Assembly (NCBI RefSeq): GCF_041929205.1
Contig: NZ_JBHFNT010000300.1
DNA: 64,000 bases
Reading direction: 5' to 3' (one strand)
DNA from: Floridanema evergladense
GTDB taxonomy: Bacteria; Cyanobacteriota; Cyanobacteriia; Cyanobacteriales; Aerosakkonemataceae
Under the pieces are notes generated by a model. It was not told where the DNA came from and ran no database searches. It was given only the letters and a program-made list of their open reading frames with translations. The position numbers and the translations under genes are program-made. This document shows positions 43,103 through 52,985 of the stretch, piece after piece (the stretch's first letter is position 1; every line of letters starts with the position of its first letter).

Positions 43103-44491
43103 TTAAGGACTGAGCGCAAGTATTAATGCTTTATCTGGTATGTTCAAATTGATAGTTGAAGTAGAAGATATTGGCTGAGAAGACATATTGCCATTGTCGT
43201 CTAGGGAATAGCTAATTACTTCTTTAATCGGCGTACTCAAACTAATAGTAACGGGAATATCTGGGGGTGTAATTTCTCGCACGGGTGTACTGCTGATGTC
43301 GCCGTTAGAAATTTCATGCCAAAGTGCTAAGTAAAAGGTGCCATTTTGTTTTTGTAGTAAGAGGTGATGGAGGTATTGGGTGCGATCGTACTCTGGAGGC
43401 GGATTAACAGAAATGCTGTAATCTAACGAACTAGGAGTAAAATTAGCACCAGGATCTTTGAGCAAGTCAATTACATTTTTCAAAGCTGTGTAAGCAGGTT
43501 TTGGACTTAGATCGTTACGCAATAAACCAAAATTTGCTTCTGGATTATCAGGGTTATTGAACTCATCAAGAAATTCATAAGATGTAGTACGAATAATGCC
43601 TTTGCGAAAATATTCTAAAAATAATCGTGGCATATATTTGCCTTGCATTCGCTCAGAAATACCATTTCTAGAAGTGTTGTAACCTGTTTCTGTTGCTGCC
43701 ATTGGTTTGTTACCAAATGGCGGTGCCCAAATATCAAAAGCATAAGGCCATTCATCAATATTAACTGCCGGAAAATTCCCCTGCCAAAAGTACTTTTCGA
43801 TCGTGTTATAACTAAAAGGTGCGCTATAACTATTACCGCCACCTGGATAGGGGTGAAAACTCCCCCAATCAACATAATTAGTTAAGGTATCTTTTCCCAA
43901 AGGTGACTTAGTTTCGTAACCGTAACTTTGTCCTAATGCTGGCCCGATTACGGTAAGATTTTTCGTGTTAGGATCGCTTTTTAAAGTGGTATAAAGGTCT
44001 TTTTGAAAAGCAATTACGCCTTCAGGAAAACCTTGATTTTGATAAGAAATATTGGAACGAGGCCAAAAAATATCTGGTTCATTTGGCCCTTCTACAGAAT
44101 CAATAGCAGCAGTGGGTTGATTAGCAGCTGCGATCGCATCTTTAAGTTGAGTAGGAGTACCTTCACTTGGTTGAACTCCCACTTGACTTTTAATTCCAAC
44201 TGCGGCTAAATCTTGGATGCGAGGAGAGAGAGTATCGCGCACATGACGGATACCTAATTCCACTAATTTTTGCTTGACTTCTTCATATCTGGAACCGTAG
44301 GGAGTATCGGGATAACCCCAGTGAGTAACCACGCCAATACTATCAACAAAAGCATCGGCACTTTTAGCAATTTCAACATTGGTATTTGGTGCAGCTTGGG
44401 GATTATTTGATTTCATTTCCTGCCCTATTGAAACTACTAAAATAAACAGCAATGTGGCTGTAATTATGGTGATTAATCTCTGTTTATTCAT
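43103..44491 (-). CDS. secreted clan GH-A glycoside hydrolase-like protein
   Basis: 462 residues with an N-terminal hydrophobic segment (ITIITATLLFILVVSIG) that anchors or exports it. The body is a TIM-barrel: GIRHVRDTLSP strand, then the acid/base Asn-Glu pair in VEGPNEPDIFW and a candidate nucleophile in MAATETGYNTS, as in clan GH-A families (GH5/GH39/GH79-like). A beta-sandwich-like C-terminus follows. Inside a polysaccharide cluster this suggests a periplasmic hydrolase that trims or releases the polymer, as PslG does in the Psl locus. The gene overlaps the next by 8 nt. Confidence 0.8.
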   Translation of the reverse strand: MNKQRLITIITATLLFILVVSIGQEMKSNNPQAAPNTNVEIAKSADAFVDSIGVVTHWGYPDTPYGSRYEEVKQKLVELGIRHVRDTLSPRIQDLAAVGIKSQVGVQPSEGTPTQLKDAIAAANQPTAAIDSVEGPNEPDIFWPRSNISYQNQGFPEGVIAFQKDLYTTLKSDPNTKNLTVIGPALGQSYGYETKSPLGKDTLTNYVDWGSFHPYPGGGNSYSAPFSYNTIEKYFWQGNFPAVNIDEWPYAFDIWAPPFGNKPMAATETGYNTSRNGISERMQGKYMPRLFLEYFRKGIIRTTSYEFLDEFNNPDNPEANFGLLRNDLSPKPAYTALKNVIDLLKDPGANFTPSSLDYSISVNPPPEYDRTQYLHHLLLQKQNGTFYLALWHEISNGDISSTPVREITPPDIPVTISLSTPIKEVISYSLDDNGNMSSQPISSTSTINLNIPDKALILALSP

Positions 44492-45683
44492 CTGCGGTAA
44501 AAATTTCCTTTTCTAATCTTTCCTTTTCATTTCCGCAAGATATCACCCCGATCAATAATTGACTAATCTGTTGATTAATTGTTGTCAAGTCAAAGCGTTG
44601 ACTAGCAACAATTTGCCCTTGTTGGGCAATCGTTTCACATAACTCTGGATGCTGGCGACAGTGATTAATAATTTCTGCCAATTCCAGAGAATTTCCAGGT
44701 GTTACCAACCAACCTGTTTTTTGATGTTCGACTAATTCGATCGCACCTCCAGCTTTAGCAGCAATTACAGGTTTCCTGCATAACATTGCTTCGACAATTA
44801 CTCGCCCAAAAGGTTCAGGTGAAATTGAAGTATGAGTAATTAAATCGCAAGCTTTCATTAAAGGTACGATATCTGCTTGAAACCCTAAGAACTTCACCCT
44901 TTTTTCTAAACCTAAATTTGCTACTTGTTTGTGTAACTCTTGGACATAATCTTCTTCACCAAATAGGGCATCTCCAACTAAAATTGCTGTGACATTATCC
45001 GGGCAATGGGTAAGTGATTCAATTAAAATATGCTGCCCTTTCCAAGGAGATAAACGGCTAAAATGTCCAATGACAAATTGCCGATCTATTCCTAAATTTT
45101 GTCTAAGGTAGTAAATTTTTGATTCATCAATGTCATAAATTTTAGATGTAAAACCATTATAAACAACTTTAGTAATTTCTGGGTTTCCTCCTGCTTCGAT
45201 AAATGCTGTTTTGGTTGCTTGAGAATTAGCTATTACTAATGATGCAAAACGATTAGCTAATGTAACAGCAATCTGACGGTTAATTTTACTGAAATGCTCT
45301 AAAGAGAGGATGTCATGTAAGTGATAAACTAGAGGACGATTGGTGAAGAAACTGGCGATCGCACCCACTACTAAAGCTTTTTGCGTATTAGCATAAATTA
45401 AATCATAATTATGGCTAATTTTAATTACTTCACTAATCAAAGGTGTAATTTGACCAAAACTACTCAAACCTTGAATCAAACTGCTCTCTTTCCTAACTTT
45501 GATTGCCTGATTTGTTAAAACTTGAACAGGAATTTCTTGTTGTTCTAGCAACTCTTTAAAAGCACCATCAGCAAACAAACCTACTAAACATTTATCTCGA
45601 TAAGGTTTCGCAATATCCAACAAGCACAATTCTGCGCCTCCTGGTTTCCCGCTTTGATCAAGAAATAGAATTTTCATCATCAA
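44484..45683 (-). CDS. GT4 family glycosyltransferase (exopolysaccharide locus)
   Basis: 399 residues. The start motif is KILFLDQSGKPGGAELCLLDI; the donor domain has VIGHFSRLSPWKGQHILIESL and SPEPFGRVIVEAMLCRKPVIAAKAGGAIELV. A GT4 retaining transferase of the exopolysaccharide unit. Its 3' end overlaps the GH-A hydrolase gene by 8 nt, so the two are translationally linked. Three Met codons in a row at the start leave the exact first residue open (45683 or 45677). Confidence 0.9.
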   Translation of the reverse strand: MMMKILFLDQSGKPGGAELCLLDIAKPYRDKCLVGLFADGAFKELLEQQEIPVQVLTNQAIKVRKESSLIQGLSSFGQITPLISEVIKISHNYDLIYANTQKALVVGAIASFFTNRPLVYHLHDILSLEHFSKINRQIAVTLANRFASLVIANSQATKTAFIEAGGNPEITKVVYNGFTSKIYDIDESKIYYLRQNLGIDRQFVIGHFSRLSPWKGQHILIESLTHCPDNVTAILVGDALFGEEDYVQELHKQVANLGLEKRVKFLGFQADIVPLMKACDLITHTSISPEPFGRVIVEAMLCRKPVIAAKAGGAIELVEHQKTGWLVTPGNSLELAEIINHCRQHPELCETIAQQGQIVASQRFDLTTINQQISQLLIGVISCGNEKERLEKEIFTADE

Positions 45684-45695
45684 TTTATCGCTAGG

Positions 45696-46721
45696 TTAAC
45701 TGTAAATTTTCCAAGGCGAATTATTAGCAAAAAGCATATTTTTTAAATGCTGACGACTCAAATTTTCCGAACAGTATTTTTCAGCAAACTTTTTGCCATT
45801 TTCACCAAGTCTCTGACATTTTTTCGGGTCATTCCAAAGATTAACAATTGCTTCTGCTAAAGCATCTGGCGCAAATGGTTTGCAGGTAACGCCATTATAA
45901 TCGTCTATTACATAGTCACTAACTCCACGAGAATTAGTAATAATAAATCCTTTGCTAAGGTGCATTGCAGCAACTAAAGTAAAGTGACCGCAAGGTACTT
46001 CTGCACCTTTAAGTGGTAACACCATAAACCGAGAATGTTTCAGGATATTCATAGCATGAGGTTCAGAAATGTTCACCAAAACTTTGACATTTGGTGGAAT
46101 TTCTAAATCTTTTCTATTACTAGGTCTAACCACAATAACCATCTTTAAATCTGGCAATATTTTCATAGCTTCCATGAGAGTTTTATAGTCTCGCGCATTA
46201 CCCCCAATAGCACAGATATAATCGCTTTCTTCTAGTGGTGCTTGCGGTTCAACTCTTGGTGGATTCATACACCAAAGTTTCGTTTCAATAAGTTCTTGGG
46301 AAATCCCAAAATATTCGCTGTAAAGTTGCTTTTCTAATTGGGAATGAACGATGAATTGATTGACTTTTTTAAAAGCTATTTTCATGAATTGGCGTTTTAA
46401 CCCATGAGGCAATTCATGAAAGTTGAAAGAATAGGCAATGTGCTTAGTTTTTACACCTAAGCAGAAGGCAAAAAAAGCACACCAAAATGATAATCTGGGA
46501 TTGTGTGCAACCAGTAAATCAGCTTGATGTTGTTTTGCAGAACGAACTGCTTCTAAACAGGTACGAACTCCTGATAATCGAGTGTATTTTTCTAAAATTC
46601 CTCGTGGTTTATCATAATGAAAATGCCAATGGAGTTGATATTCGCTTAGTTCAGGTGCGAACCATTGCCAGTTTTCGCCCCAAGCAGGTGTACAGCAAAC
46701 AATACTAGAAGGATTTTTCAT
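45696..46721 (-). CDS. GT-B glycosyltransferase (exopolysaccharide locus)
   Basis: 341 residues, more divergent than its neighbours. A Rossmann-like N-terminal half (DLLVAHNPRLSFWCAFFAF; IVHSQLEKQLYSEYFGIS) is followed by a donor domain (ICAIGGNARDYKTLMEAMKILPDLKMVIVV; LPLKGAEVPCGHFTLVAAMHLSKGFIITNSRGVSDYV). The canonical second acidic residue of the E-x7-E motif is not obvious. Codirectional with flanking genes at 12-15 nt spacing, so part of one transcript. Confidence 0.82.
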   Translation of the reverse strand: MKNPSSIVCCTPAWGENWQWFAPELSEYQLHWHFHYDKPRGILEKYTRLSGVRTCLEAVRSAKQHQADLLVAHNPRLSFWCAFFAFCLGVKTKHIAYSFNFHELPHGLKRQFMKIAFKKVNQFIVHSQLEKQLYSEYFGISQELIETKLWCMNPPRVEPQAPLEESDYICAIGGNARDYKTLMEAMKILPDLKMVIVVRPSNRKDLEIPPNVKVLVNISEPHAMNILKHSRFMVLPLKGAEVPCGHFTLVAAMHLSKGFIITNSRGVSDYVIDDYNGVTCKPFAPDALAEAIVNLWNDPKKCQRLGENGKKFAEKYCSENLSRQHLKNMLFANNSPWKIYS

Positions 46722-46736
46722 GGTTAAAAATCAGGT

Positions 46737-48503
46737 TTAAAAACGAGTAAGTTGATGTGATTGATTGCGATTTTCTTGAGTTGTTGAATTAAGTAGATTG
46801 CCCTGACAAACCCAGAAGGTAAAAAACACTATTATTAGTACAAAAATAGCACTAATAATTTGTCCAGTTCGTTCTTCTAAACCAGCTTCTAGTGTTAACA
46901 TAACCTGATGTTGTCCTGGCGGTATCGACACACTTAATAAACCCTCACCTGTTGATGGTTGTACTGGCAAAAGACGCGACTCACCGTTAATTTTGGCAGT
47001 CCAACCAGGATAGTAAAATTGATGGATACTTACCCAAAGATTAGTTGTGGCATTGCTTTGCAGAACTATATTTCTTGGTTGCCATTTTTCGACTGATAAA
47101 TTACCTTGTCCGACAGCTATTTTTGCTCGTTCAAAGCTATTAGCTAATTGTCTAATTCCCGATTCTGCAAAGATTTCTGGAGATACCCATTTCGGGCGGT
47201 ATTCCGGTGCATCTAAACTAACACTTAATTCTTGATTAACGTCTATTGGCTTTTCTAGGCTAGTGTATTTAATCAAGAGTTCAGAATTAGTATAAATATA
47301 TGTGACTACAGCACCAGATAATAAAAGAATAGCAATTAGTGAAGCTGCGATCGCTAAAATTTGCTTAGTAGCAATGTTAATTGGTTTTTGAATTGCTGCA
47401 ATTCCTAATGCTATAAGTGCTGTAGTAGCTACTGTCAAAATAGTATTAAATCGCCAAGGATGCTGAATTCTTTGAATTATAAAAAAGATTTGCCATATTG
47501 GTTTACTTAAAGGTAACGTCATCAAAAAAGCACTGACAGCAATGATAATCCAATATAGACTTTCTTTTCTAATTGTTGGTAAGGGATGCTTTTTAGCGAT
47601 GACAAACGCTGCACAAGCTAACCCAGTTACAAGTACAGTTTGCAAACCTAAATATTGCACAAATTTAGAATTAAAGAAATGCTCTCCCCAAAACAAAAAG
47701 TTGCTATCATAAAAATATCTCCCTGTCGTTATTGCTGTCATGGAAATGTATTTTTGGGTAGTCATGGCAGGCAATAAGTAAATTGCCGACAAACCAATGC
47801 CAAGTAGCATAGCAATTATGAGAGATATTAAAGCTGATTTTCTTTGTTTTCTTGGAGTTAATACTAATAGATAAGAAATAGGAATAATGGAAAACATTAA
47901 CACAGTTATTAAGTGAGTCATAATTAACAGAGCGTAGCTAATAGCAAAACCTACCACAGCAAATTTAGAGCCTCTGCTAATTTTGCGAGTGAAATATAAA
48001 AGTAAGGGAAGCCAAACAAAACTCCAGTGTTCTGCGTAGGCAAAACGAGTGTAAAAATCAACTGCCCAGTGATAAGGCAAAGCCATATAAAGAATTGCTG
48101 CCATAAACGCTGGAGTTTTATTAGTAATATCTTTTAACCAAATATAAGCAGTAATTCCAGAGGCTATGAGAGCTAAAGCAGCAGATAAACTTATTGGATG
48201 CCAACCATATTGATCGTTGGGGAAAAAAGGATGAAATAAACTACTAAAATAATAGGAAATAGGCCCATAAAAGAAAAAAGCTGGACTCCCTAAGCCTGAG
48301 TTCATATTTTGCAGCCATCTAGGGTAAAGTTCTCCAGCCCAAAACTGTTCAGCGAAATTTTTCGCCCATTTTAAATGAAAGGCAATTAAGTCATGTGCTT
48401 CGTAAACTTGCCCGAAAATTGCTGGAATAGCCAGGATAAATCCAATCAGGACTATTCCTAAAATATGAATTCTTGTAATCTGTTTCTTTTGAATTAATAA
48501 CAT
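46737..48503 (-). CDS. polytopic membrane protein, GT-C-like (6-pyruvoyl-tetrahydropterin synthase-related family)
   Basis: 588 residues with about eleven transmembrane segments. An acidic motif lies in the first outer loop (VYEAHDLIAFHLKWAKNFAEQF), and the PRWLQNMNSGLGSPAFFFYGPISYYF region is typical of the PTPS-related/YfhO-like GT-C family. A periplasmic beta-rich C-terminus ends in a last helix. GT-C proteins transfer sugars from polyprenyl-phosphate donors on the outer face. It probably decorates or extends the polysaccharide. The misleading family name does not imply pterin chemistry. Confidence 0.78.
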   Translation of the reverse strand: MLLIQKKQITRIHILGIVLIGFILAIPAIFGQVYEAHDLIAFHLKWAKNFAEQFWAGELYPRWLQNMNSGLGSPAFFFYGPISYYFSSLFHPFFPNDQYGWHPISLSAALALIASGITAYIWLKDITNKTPAFMAAILYMALPYHWAVDFYTRFAYAEHWSFVWLPLLLYFTRKISRGSKFAVVGFAISYALLIMTHLITVLMFSIIPISYLLVLTPRKQRKSALISLIIAMLLGIGLSAIYLLPAMTTQKYISMTAITTGRYFYDSNFLFWGEHFFNSKFVQYLGLQTVLVTGLACAAFVIAKKHPLPTIRKESLYWIIIAVSAFLMTLPLSKPIWQIFFIIQRIQHPWRFNTILTVATTALIALGIAAIQKPINIATKQILAIAASLIAILLLSGAVVTYIYTNSELLIKYTSLEKPIDVNQELSVSLDAPEYRPKWVSPEIFAESGIRQLANSFERAKIAVGQGNLSVEKWQPRNIVLQSNATTNLWVSIHQFYYPGWTAKINGESRLLPVQPSTGEGLLSVSIPPGQHQVMLTLEAGLEERTGQIISAIFVLIIVFFTFWVCQGNLLNSTTQENRNQSHQLTRF

Positions 48504-48536
48504 GACAGTAATTTCCTGTAATTCAATGCTAAATAC

Positions 48537-49934
48537 TTAAGTTTTTGCGGGAGTATTCTTTGGTTGAGTGTTGTATTTATGCGCTGCTAAAGCTATACCT
48601 AAAAATCCCCACAAAACAACACCAAAAACCCCAGCAGTTGCGCCATTTAAACCTATTTGAGCGAATACACCAAAGCTAATAGCACGAGCCGCACCCATAA
48701 AGGAATCAAAACGAACTTCAGGGTATTGTAATAAGCTAAAAATTAATAAGATAATTCCGCCTAAGTAGGGGAGAGCGCCCAACCAACCAAATGAGTAAAA
48801 GATGTCTAAAATGCCACTGTCAATATTAGGGCCTAAAGCTGCATTTCCTCCTAAGCCATTACCAATAATTTGTGTTAAAGCAATACCTAAATAAGTTTGA
48901 TAGCGTTCAGATCTTTCGTTGTAACTTACATCATCGTCAGCATTAGAAAGGGATTGAATTCTGGGGGCAATTACGGAAGAGAAAGGTTCAACATTAGCTA
49001 AGGGAACTACGAGAATTACTATTACTAAAAGTGTAATAATTAATCGCATTTGCAATTTAGCTTTGAGTGATGAAGTTAAGATAAAAATTGCTACTAACCA
49101 ACCTAACCAAACTGCTCTTGCTGATGATAAAAGTAGGGAGAGATAACCCACTCCGGCAGATGCAAAACGTAAAGATCCTTTGCCATTAAATAGTAGTAAT
49201 AAACCTGCCATCATTACTACGGCAAAGGGTTGAGGAGAATTCATGGTACTAAATACCCGAATTCCTAAAGGTTCAGGCGATCCAAATGCAACTGCTCCGG
49301 TATTGACAATCCAAAATCTATCCCATTCAGGTGCTACTAAATATTGCCATACTCCGTAGCTTCCAGTTACTAATACTCCCCATAAAAAAGTGCGTTGAAT
49401 ATTTTGACTAAGTTGGGGATAATTTCGCCAGTTTATGAATAAATGAAATCCGAAAGCGATCGGAGTTAGCCAGTTAAGACAAGCAAGCATAGCAGAAGTA
49501 GGTGAGGCTTGAATTAAGCCGATTAAAAAAGCGTAACCAACTCCTAAAAAAGATAGGATAAAAGGCAATCCTCCTTGGTAATAACTTTGGGGAAGATAGC
49601 GTAAAAAAGAAGCAAATGTAATTAGGGTAACTAAGGGTGGTGCTAACAAAATTGGACTAGGATCTACCCAACCACTTTTGAGATCCACTAAGCGACGAAT
49701 CCAAGGTGCGAGAAACCATATCCACCAAGTAAAACCTATGTAAAGAATGGGATATCTTCGATATAAAAATACTCCAACTATAAAAGATGCTGCGGGAAAC
49801 ATTAAACGTAAAATCCCACCTGCATTCGCCAATATACAGACTGCTATGAAGAGTGTGAAACCTAGAATTACTGTCCAAGCTTGGGCAGGTTGTAAACTAA
49901 TATGAAAGCTTTTTTTGGGTAGGTAATTAGTCAT
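48537..49934 (-). CDS. O-antigen polymerase/ligase-like membrane protein
   Basis: About 465 residues with roughly eleven transmembrane helices and a periplasmic loop near residues 320-380 (VIAPRIQSLSNADDDVSYNERSERYQ). This is the layout of the Wzy/WaaL O-antigen ligase superfamily. It would polymerise repeat units on the outer face of the plasma membrane. I place the start at the ATG at 49934 (MTNYLPKKS); the open frame upstream runs into the remnant glycosyltransferase. Follows the ABC exporter gene in the same direction. Confidence 0.85.
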   Translation of the reverse strand: MTNYLPKKSFHISLQPAQAWTVILGFTLFIAVCILANAGGILRLMFPAASFIVGVFLYRRYPILYIGFTWWIWFLAPWIRRLVDLKSGWVDPSPILLAPPLVTLITFASFLRYLPQSYYQGGLPFILSFLGVGYAFLIGLIQASPTSAMLACLNWLTPIAFGFHLFINWRNYPQLSQNIQRTFLWGVLVTGSYGVWQYLVAPEWDRFWIVNTGAVAFGSPEPLGIRVFSTMNSPQPFAVVMMAGLLLLFNGKGSLRFASAGVGYLSLLLSSARAVWLGWLVAIFILTSSLKAKLQMRLIITLLVIVILVVPLANVEPFSSVIAPRIQSLSNADDDVSYNERSERYQTYLGIALTQIIGNGLGGNAALGPNIDSGILDIFYSFGWLGALPYLGGIILLIFSLLQYPEVRFDSFMGAARAISFGVFAQIGLNGATAGVFGVVLWGFLGIALAAHKYNTQPKNTPAKT

Positions 49935-50182
49935 TAGCGATCGCACTTTTGTTGACAAGCTTGTTCGTATAATCCCAGATTTTTCTGAGCAATTTTTGCC
50001 CAACTGTAAATTTGTGCAGTCGCATAAGCATTGCGCCGCAATTGTTCTAACAAAGAATGATTAGTAATCAAGTTTCGTTGGTGTAATAGGGAATTACTTT
50101 TACGCGATCGCGCACTCTTTGATCGAAATCTGCATAAACTTGCGCTGGATCGGGACATTCAAAACATTTTGTTCTTAAACTT
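49935..50182 (-). pseudogene. remnant C-terminus of a glycosyltransferase, frameshifted
   Basis: Two frames read on the minus strand join into one plausible protein end. The first, 50182 down to about 50061, encodes PDPAQVYADFDQRVRDRVKV then IPYYTNET and a stop. The second, shifted by one base, encodes LLEQLRRNAYATAQIYSWAKIAQ then KNLGLYEQ. The second part is the usual C-terminal helix of GT4 enzymes. No start or donor domain is left. It lies between the polymerase and ABC genes, so a glycosyltransferase seems to have been lost from the locus. Confidence 0.6.
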
Positions 50183-52033
50183 TTAGCCAACTTTGCCTAA
50201 TTCATGCTGCATTTGGTGATATTTCCAAAGTTTGCCTCGCTGTTCCAACAATTCGTTGTATTTTCCCTGTTCGACAATCTTTCCTGCTTCTAGAACTACC
50301 ACTTTGTTGGCTCTAACGATTGTCGAAAGTCGATGAGCGATCGCAATTACTGTCCTACCTTGAGATAGTTTTTCTAAAGACTCTTGAATCAACCTTTCAG
50401 AAACAGAATCTAAGGCACTTGTCGCTTCATCTAAAATCAGAATTTCTGGGTCACGTAGTAACGCACGAGCGATCGCAATTCGCTGCCTTTGACCACCAGA
50501 CAACCTCACGCCTCTGTCCCCTAATTGAGTATCAAAACCTTCCGGTAATTCCTGGATAAATTCCCAAGCATTAGCTAATTTAGCCGCTGTCAAAATTGCT
50601 TTTTCATCAGCATTTTCTGTGCCATAAGCAATATTATCTCGCACCGAAGCATTGAAGATAAATGTATCCTGACTCACCACCGCTAACTTGCGACGCAAGG
50701 AATTAATTTCAAACTCTCGCAAATCGATCCCATCAATTAAAATTTGCCCTGCGGTAGGATCGTAAAATCGGGGAATCAAATCTGCCAAAGTAGATTTTCC
50801 TGCACCTGAAGCTCCTACTAATGCCGTTGTTTTTCCCTTTTTAATGGTTAAGGTAACATTGTGCAGTACCAAATTATTTGTGTCATAACCAAAATCAACT
50901 GATACAAATTCAACGCCTCTTTCTAAACCAGTGAACGGTAATTTACCATCGATTAAATATGGCTTATCATCAGTTCTCAGCAGTTCCTTAATAGAGCTTA
51001 ATGGCCCTTGAAAGCTGCTAATTTGTGCCCGCGAACCATTCATTTGTCGGATAATTGGCATTAAGCGAAATAAGACAAATAAAAATGTTAGTAATCCTGC
51101 CGGACTCAGTTGTGATTTAGGAATTAAAGTAGCGAATGCTAACAACAAAATTCCTACTAAAATTGCCGTCGCTCCCCCTTCAGCTAAAGGTTCAACAGAT
51201 GCACTTGCAGCCAAGCCTTTAATTGCTGCTTTTTTCAGTCGCGAACTAGCATCGTAAAACCTTTTTCGCTCAAAATCTTGAGTGGCAAAAGCTTGAACTG
51301 TGCGAATCCCATTAATAAATTCCAGCGCTACTGAAGCATACCAACCGCCTGCTTTAGACCACTCAAAACTAGCTTCTCTAACCCTCCCTAATAAGGTAGT
51401 AATTGCTGCTGATAATAAACCAAACAGCATTATTGAAATAACAGTTAACTGCCAAGAGAGGAGAAGCATTGAAATGATATAAGCAATTAAAGTAGAGCTT
51501 CTAGTAATTAAAAAAGAAGTAATGCCAAAAGCATGGGATATTTGGTGTACTTCCGAAGTTAAACTATTAACTAACTCACCAGAACGAATTTTGGCAAAGT
51601 ATCTTAAGCTGAGAGATTGCAACTGTTCAAAAATCCTTTTACGTAAGCGATCGGCTAAAGTGTGATTGGCAATTTCGCTGTATACTTGACCCAAATAAGT
51701 AAACCCAGTTCGTAATAAAGTTACTACTAAAATCAGGGCTGAAACTCGATAAAGTCGCTCCATATTTGAAGTATTTATTCCTAAAAACCAAATGTCAAAC
51801 CAGTGAATTCCCGTTTGAATTGGCTTGGCTTGAGGGTCTGTTAAACTTTGGAGAAAAGCTAACAAAAATCCAACTCCAAATCCCTCAAAAGCTGCTGCCA
51901 TAAAAGTAAAAAATAGAGCTAATAATGCGACTTTACGAAGGTATTTGAATTCTCGGAGAATTATGTAGTTTTCTTGCCAAAATCTTGTAGCTTTGAGTAA
52001 ATTCCGAAGCGGTGTTAGCTGTTTAAGAGTCAT
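50183..52033 (-). CDS. ABC exporter, HepA-like (fused permease and ATPase)
   Basis: 616 residues: an N-terminal six-helix ABC_membrane domain (about 30-330) and a C-terminal ATPase with Walker A GASGAGKST, the LSGGQRQRIAIARALL signature, Walker B ILILDEATSALD and the switch His in AHRLST. It would move a lipid-linked or polymeric glycan outward as a homodimer. Sequence and neighbourhood resemble HepA of Nostoc-type cyanobacteria, required for heterocyst envelope polysaccharide, but the family also occurs in non-heterocystous species. The next gene upstream is a HepC-like sugar transferase. Confidence 0.9.
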   Translation of the reverse strand: MTLKQLTPLRNLLKATRFWQENYIILREFKYLRKVALLALFFTFMAAAFEGFGVGFLLAFLQSLTDPQAKPIQTGIHWFDIWFLGINTSNMERLYRVSALILVVTLLRTGFTYLGQVYSEIANHTLADRLRKRIFEQLQSLSLRYFAKIRSGELVNSLTSEVHQISHAFGITSFLITRSSTLIAYIISMLLLSWQLTVISIMLFGLLSAAITTLLGRVREASFEWSKAGGWYASVALEFINGIRTVQAFATQDFERKRFYDASSRLKKAAIKGLAASASVEPLAEGGATAILVGILLLAFATLIPKSQLSPAGLLTFLFVLFRLMPIIRQMNGSRAQISSFQGPLSSIKELLRTDDKPYLIDGKLPFTGLERGVEFVSVDFGYDTNNLVLHNVTLTIKKGKTTALVGASGAGKSTLADLIPRFYDPTAGQILIDGIDLREFEINSLRRKLAVVSQDTFIFNASVRDNIAYGTENADEKAILTAAKLANAWEFIQELPEGFDTQLGDRGVRLSGGQRQRIAIARALLRDPEILILDEATSALDSVSERLIQESLEKLSQGRTVIAIAHRLSTIVRANKVVVLEAGKIVEQGKYNELLEQRGKLWKYHQMQHELGKVG

Positions 52034-52058
52034 GCAATTTTCCCAGGTCAGTTATGAA

Positions 52059-52985
52059 TTAATAAGCGCCGAAACCCGAAATAACTTTGAGCATTGTTAG
52101 TGGTAATATTTTCAAGTCTCGCCACAAAGACCAGCTATGCAAATATTCTAAATCGCAACGATTTACAGCATCTAAATCTAACAAATTCGATCGCGCTTTT
52201 ACCTGCCAATCTCCAGTTATGCCTGGTAGTGCATTTAATCTTTTTTGTCCTTTTTTGTTAATCCTGATTGCATCGTACAAAGCCCAAGGACGAGGCCCGA
52301 CTAAACTCATTTCACCCCGTAATACATTAAATAATTGTGGCAATTCATCCAAGCTATATTTACGCATCCATCGTCCTAAAGGAGTAACGCGAAAATCATC
52401 TTTGCATTTGTGCAAACCTTTCTGATTTGCCATTACCTGATGGTGATACTTTTCTGCATCCACTATCATTGTCCTGAATTTCAAGATGCGAAATAATTTG
52501 CCTCTTTCTCCCACGCGCCATTGAGTGTAGAAAATTGGCCCTGAAGAATTAGCCCGGATTAGTATTGCCAGTCCCAGCATTAGTGGACTTAATACTGTTA
52601 GTAATAAAGCTGCAACGCTCCAGTCAAACACACGCTTGAGACCCCAGCTGAGGGGATTCCGCATTCTCGGTAATCCGTGAGCAGAAGGCAAGCGTAAATA
52701 TACTGCTTTGTTAGCTTGCTCGCCCGCATCTGCCCAAAGTCTTAGTTTATCCTCGCTGATGTCTGGATCGAGTAAAACCAAGCGTACAGGCGAGTTTTGT
52801 AGGCATTTAACCAGTAGTTCTCGGTTCTCCAAGGCTGGTAAATATGGTTGATTTGTTCCAGGGCGGGAACTTACCAGTAACTTACCGAGTCTCCACTTAA
52901 GTATATACTTAGGCTCGGCATAATCAAAGTTTTGCCGATCGCCTGGTATCAATTCTTTTAAGGTACAAACTTTAAAAGTTGTCAT
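52059..52985 (-). CDS. polyprenyl-phosphate sugar-1-phosphate transferase, HepC-like
   Basis: 308 residues. One membrane segment (FDWSVAALLLTVLSPLMLGLAILI, about 122-145) precedes the bacterial sugar transferase catalytic domain: GPIFYTQWRVGERGKLFRILKFRTM, then the DELPQLFNVLRGEMSLVGPRP motif and PGITGDWQVKARS. It starts a repeat unit by putting a sugar phosphate on undecaprenyl phosphate. From memory it resembles HepC of the heterocyst envelope polysaccharide locus, where it also adjoins hepA. First gene of the minus-strand transcript. Confidence 0.9.
   Translation of the reverse strand: MTTFKVCTLKELIPGDRQNFDYAEPKYILKWRLGKLLVSSRPGTNQPYLPALENRELLVKCLQNSPVRLVLLDPDISEDKLRLWADAGEQANKAVYLRLPSAHGLPRMRNPLSWGLKRVFDWSVAALLLTVLSPLMLGLAILIRANSSGPIFYTQWRVGERGKLFRILKFRTMIVDAEKYHHQVMANQKGLHKCKDDFRVTPLGRWMRKYSLDELPQLFNVLRGEMSLVGPRPWALYDAIRINKKGQKRLNALPGITGDWQVKARSNLLDLDAVNRCDLEYLHSWSLWRDLKILPLTMLKVISGFGAY

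Noticed and set aside
49934..50158. 74-codon minus-strand frame as an intact small gene
   Set aside because: Only its second half looks like protein (a glycosyltransferase C-terminus); the first half is out of frame with the remnant, so it is treated as a pseudogene.
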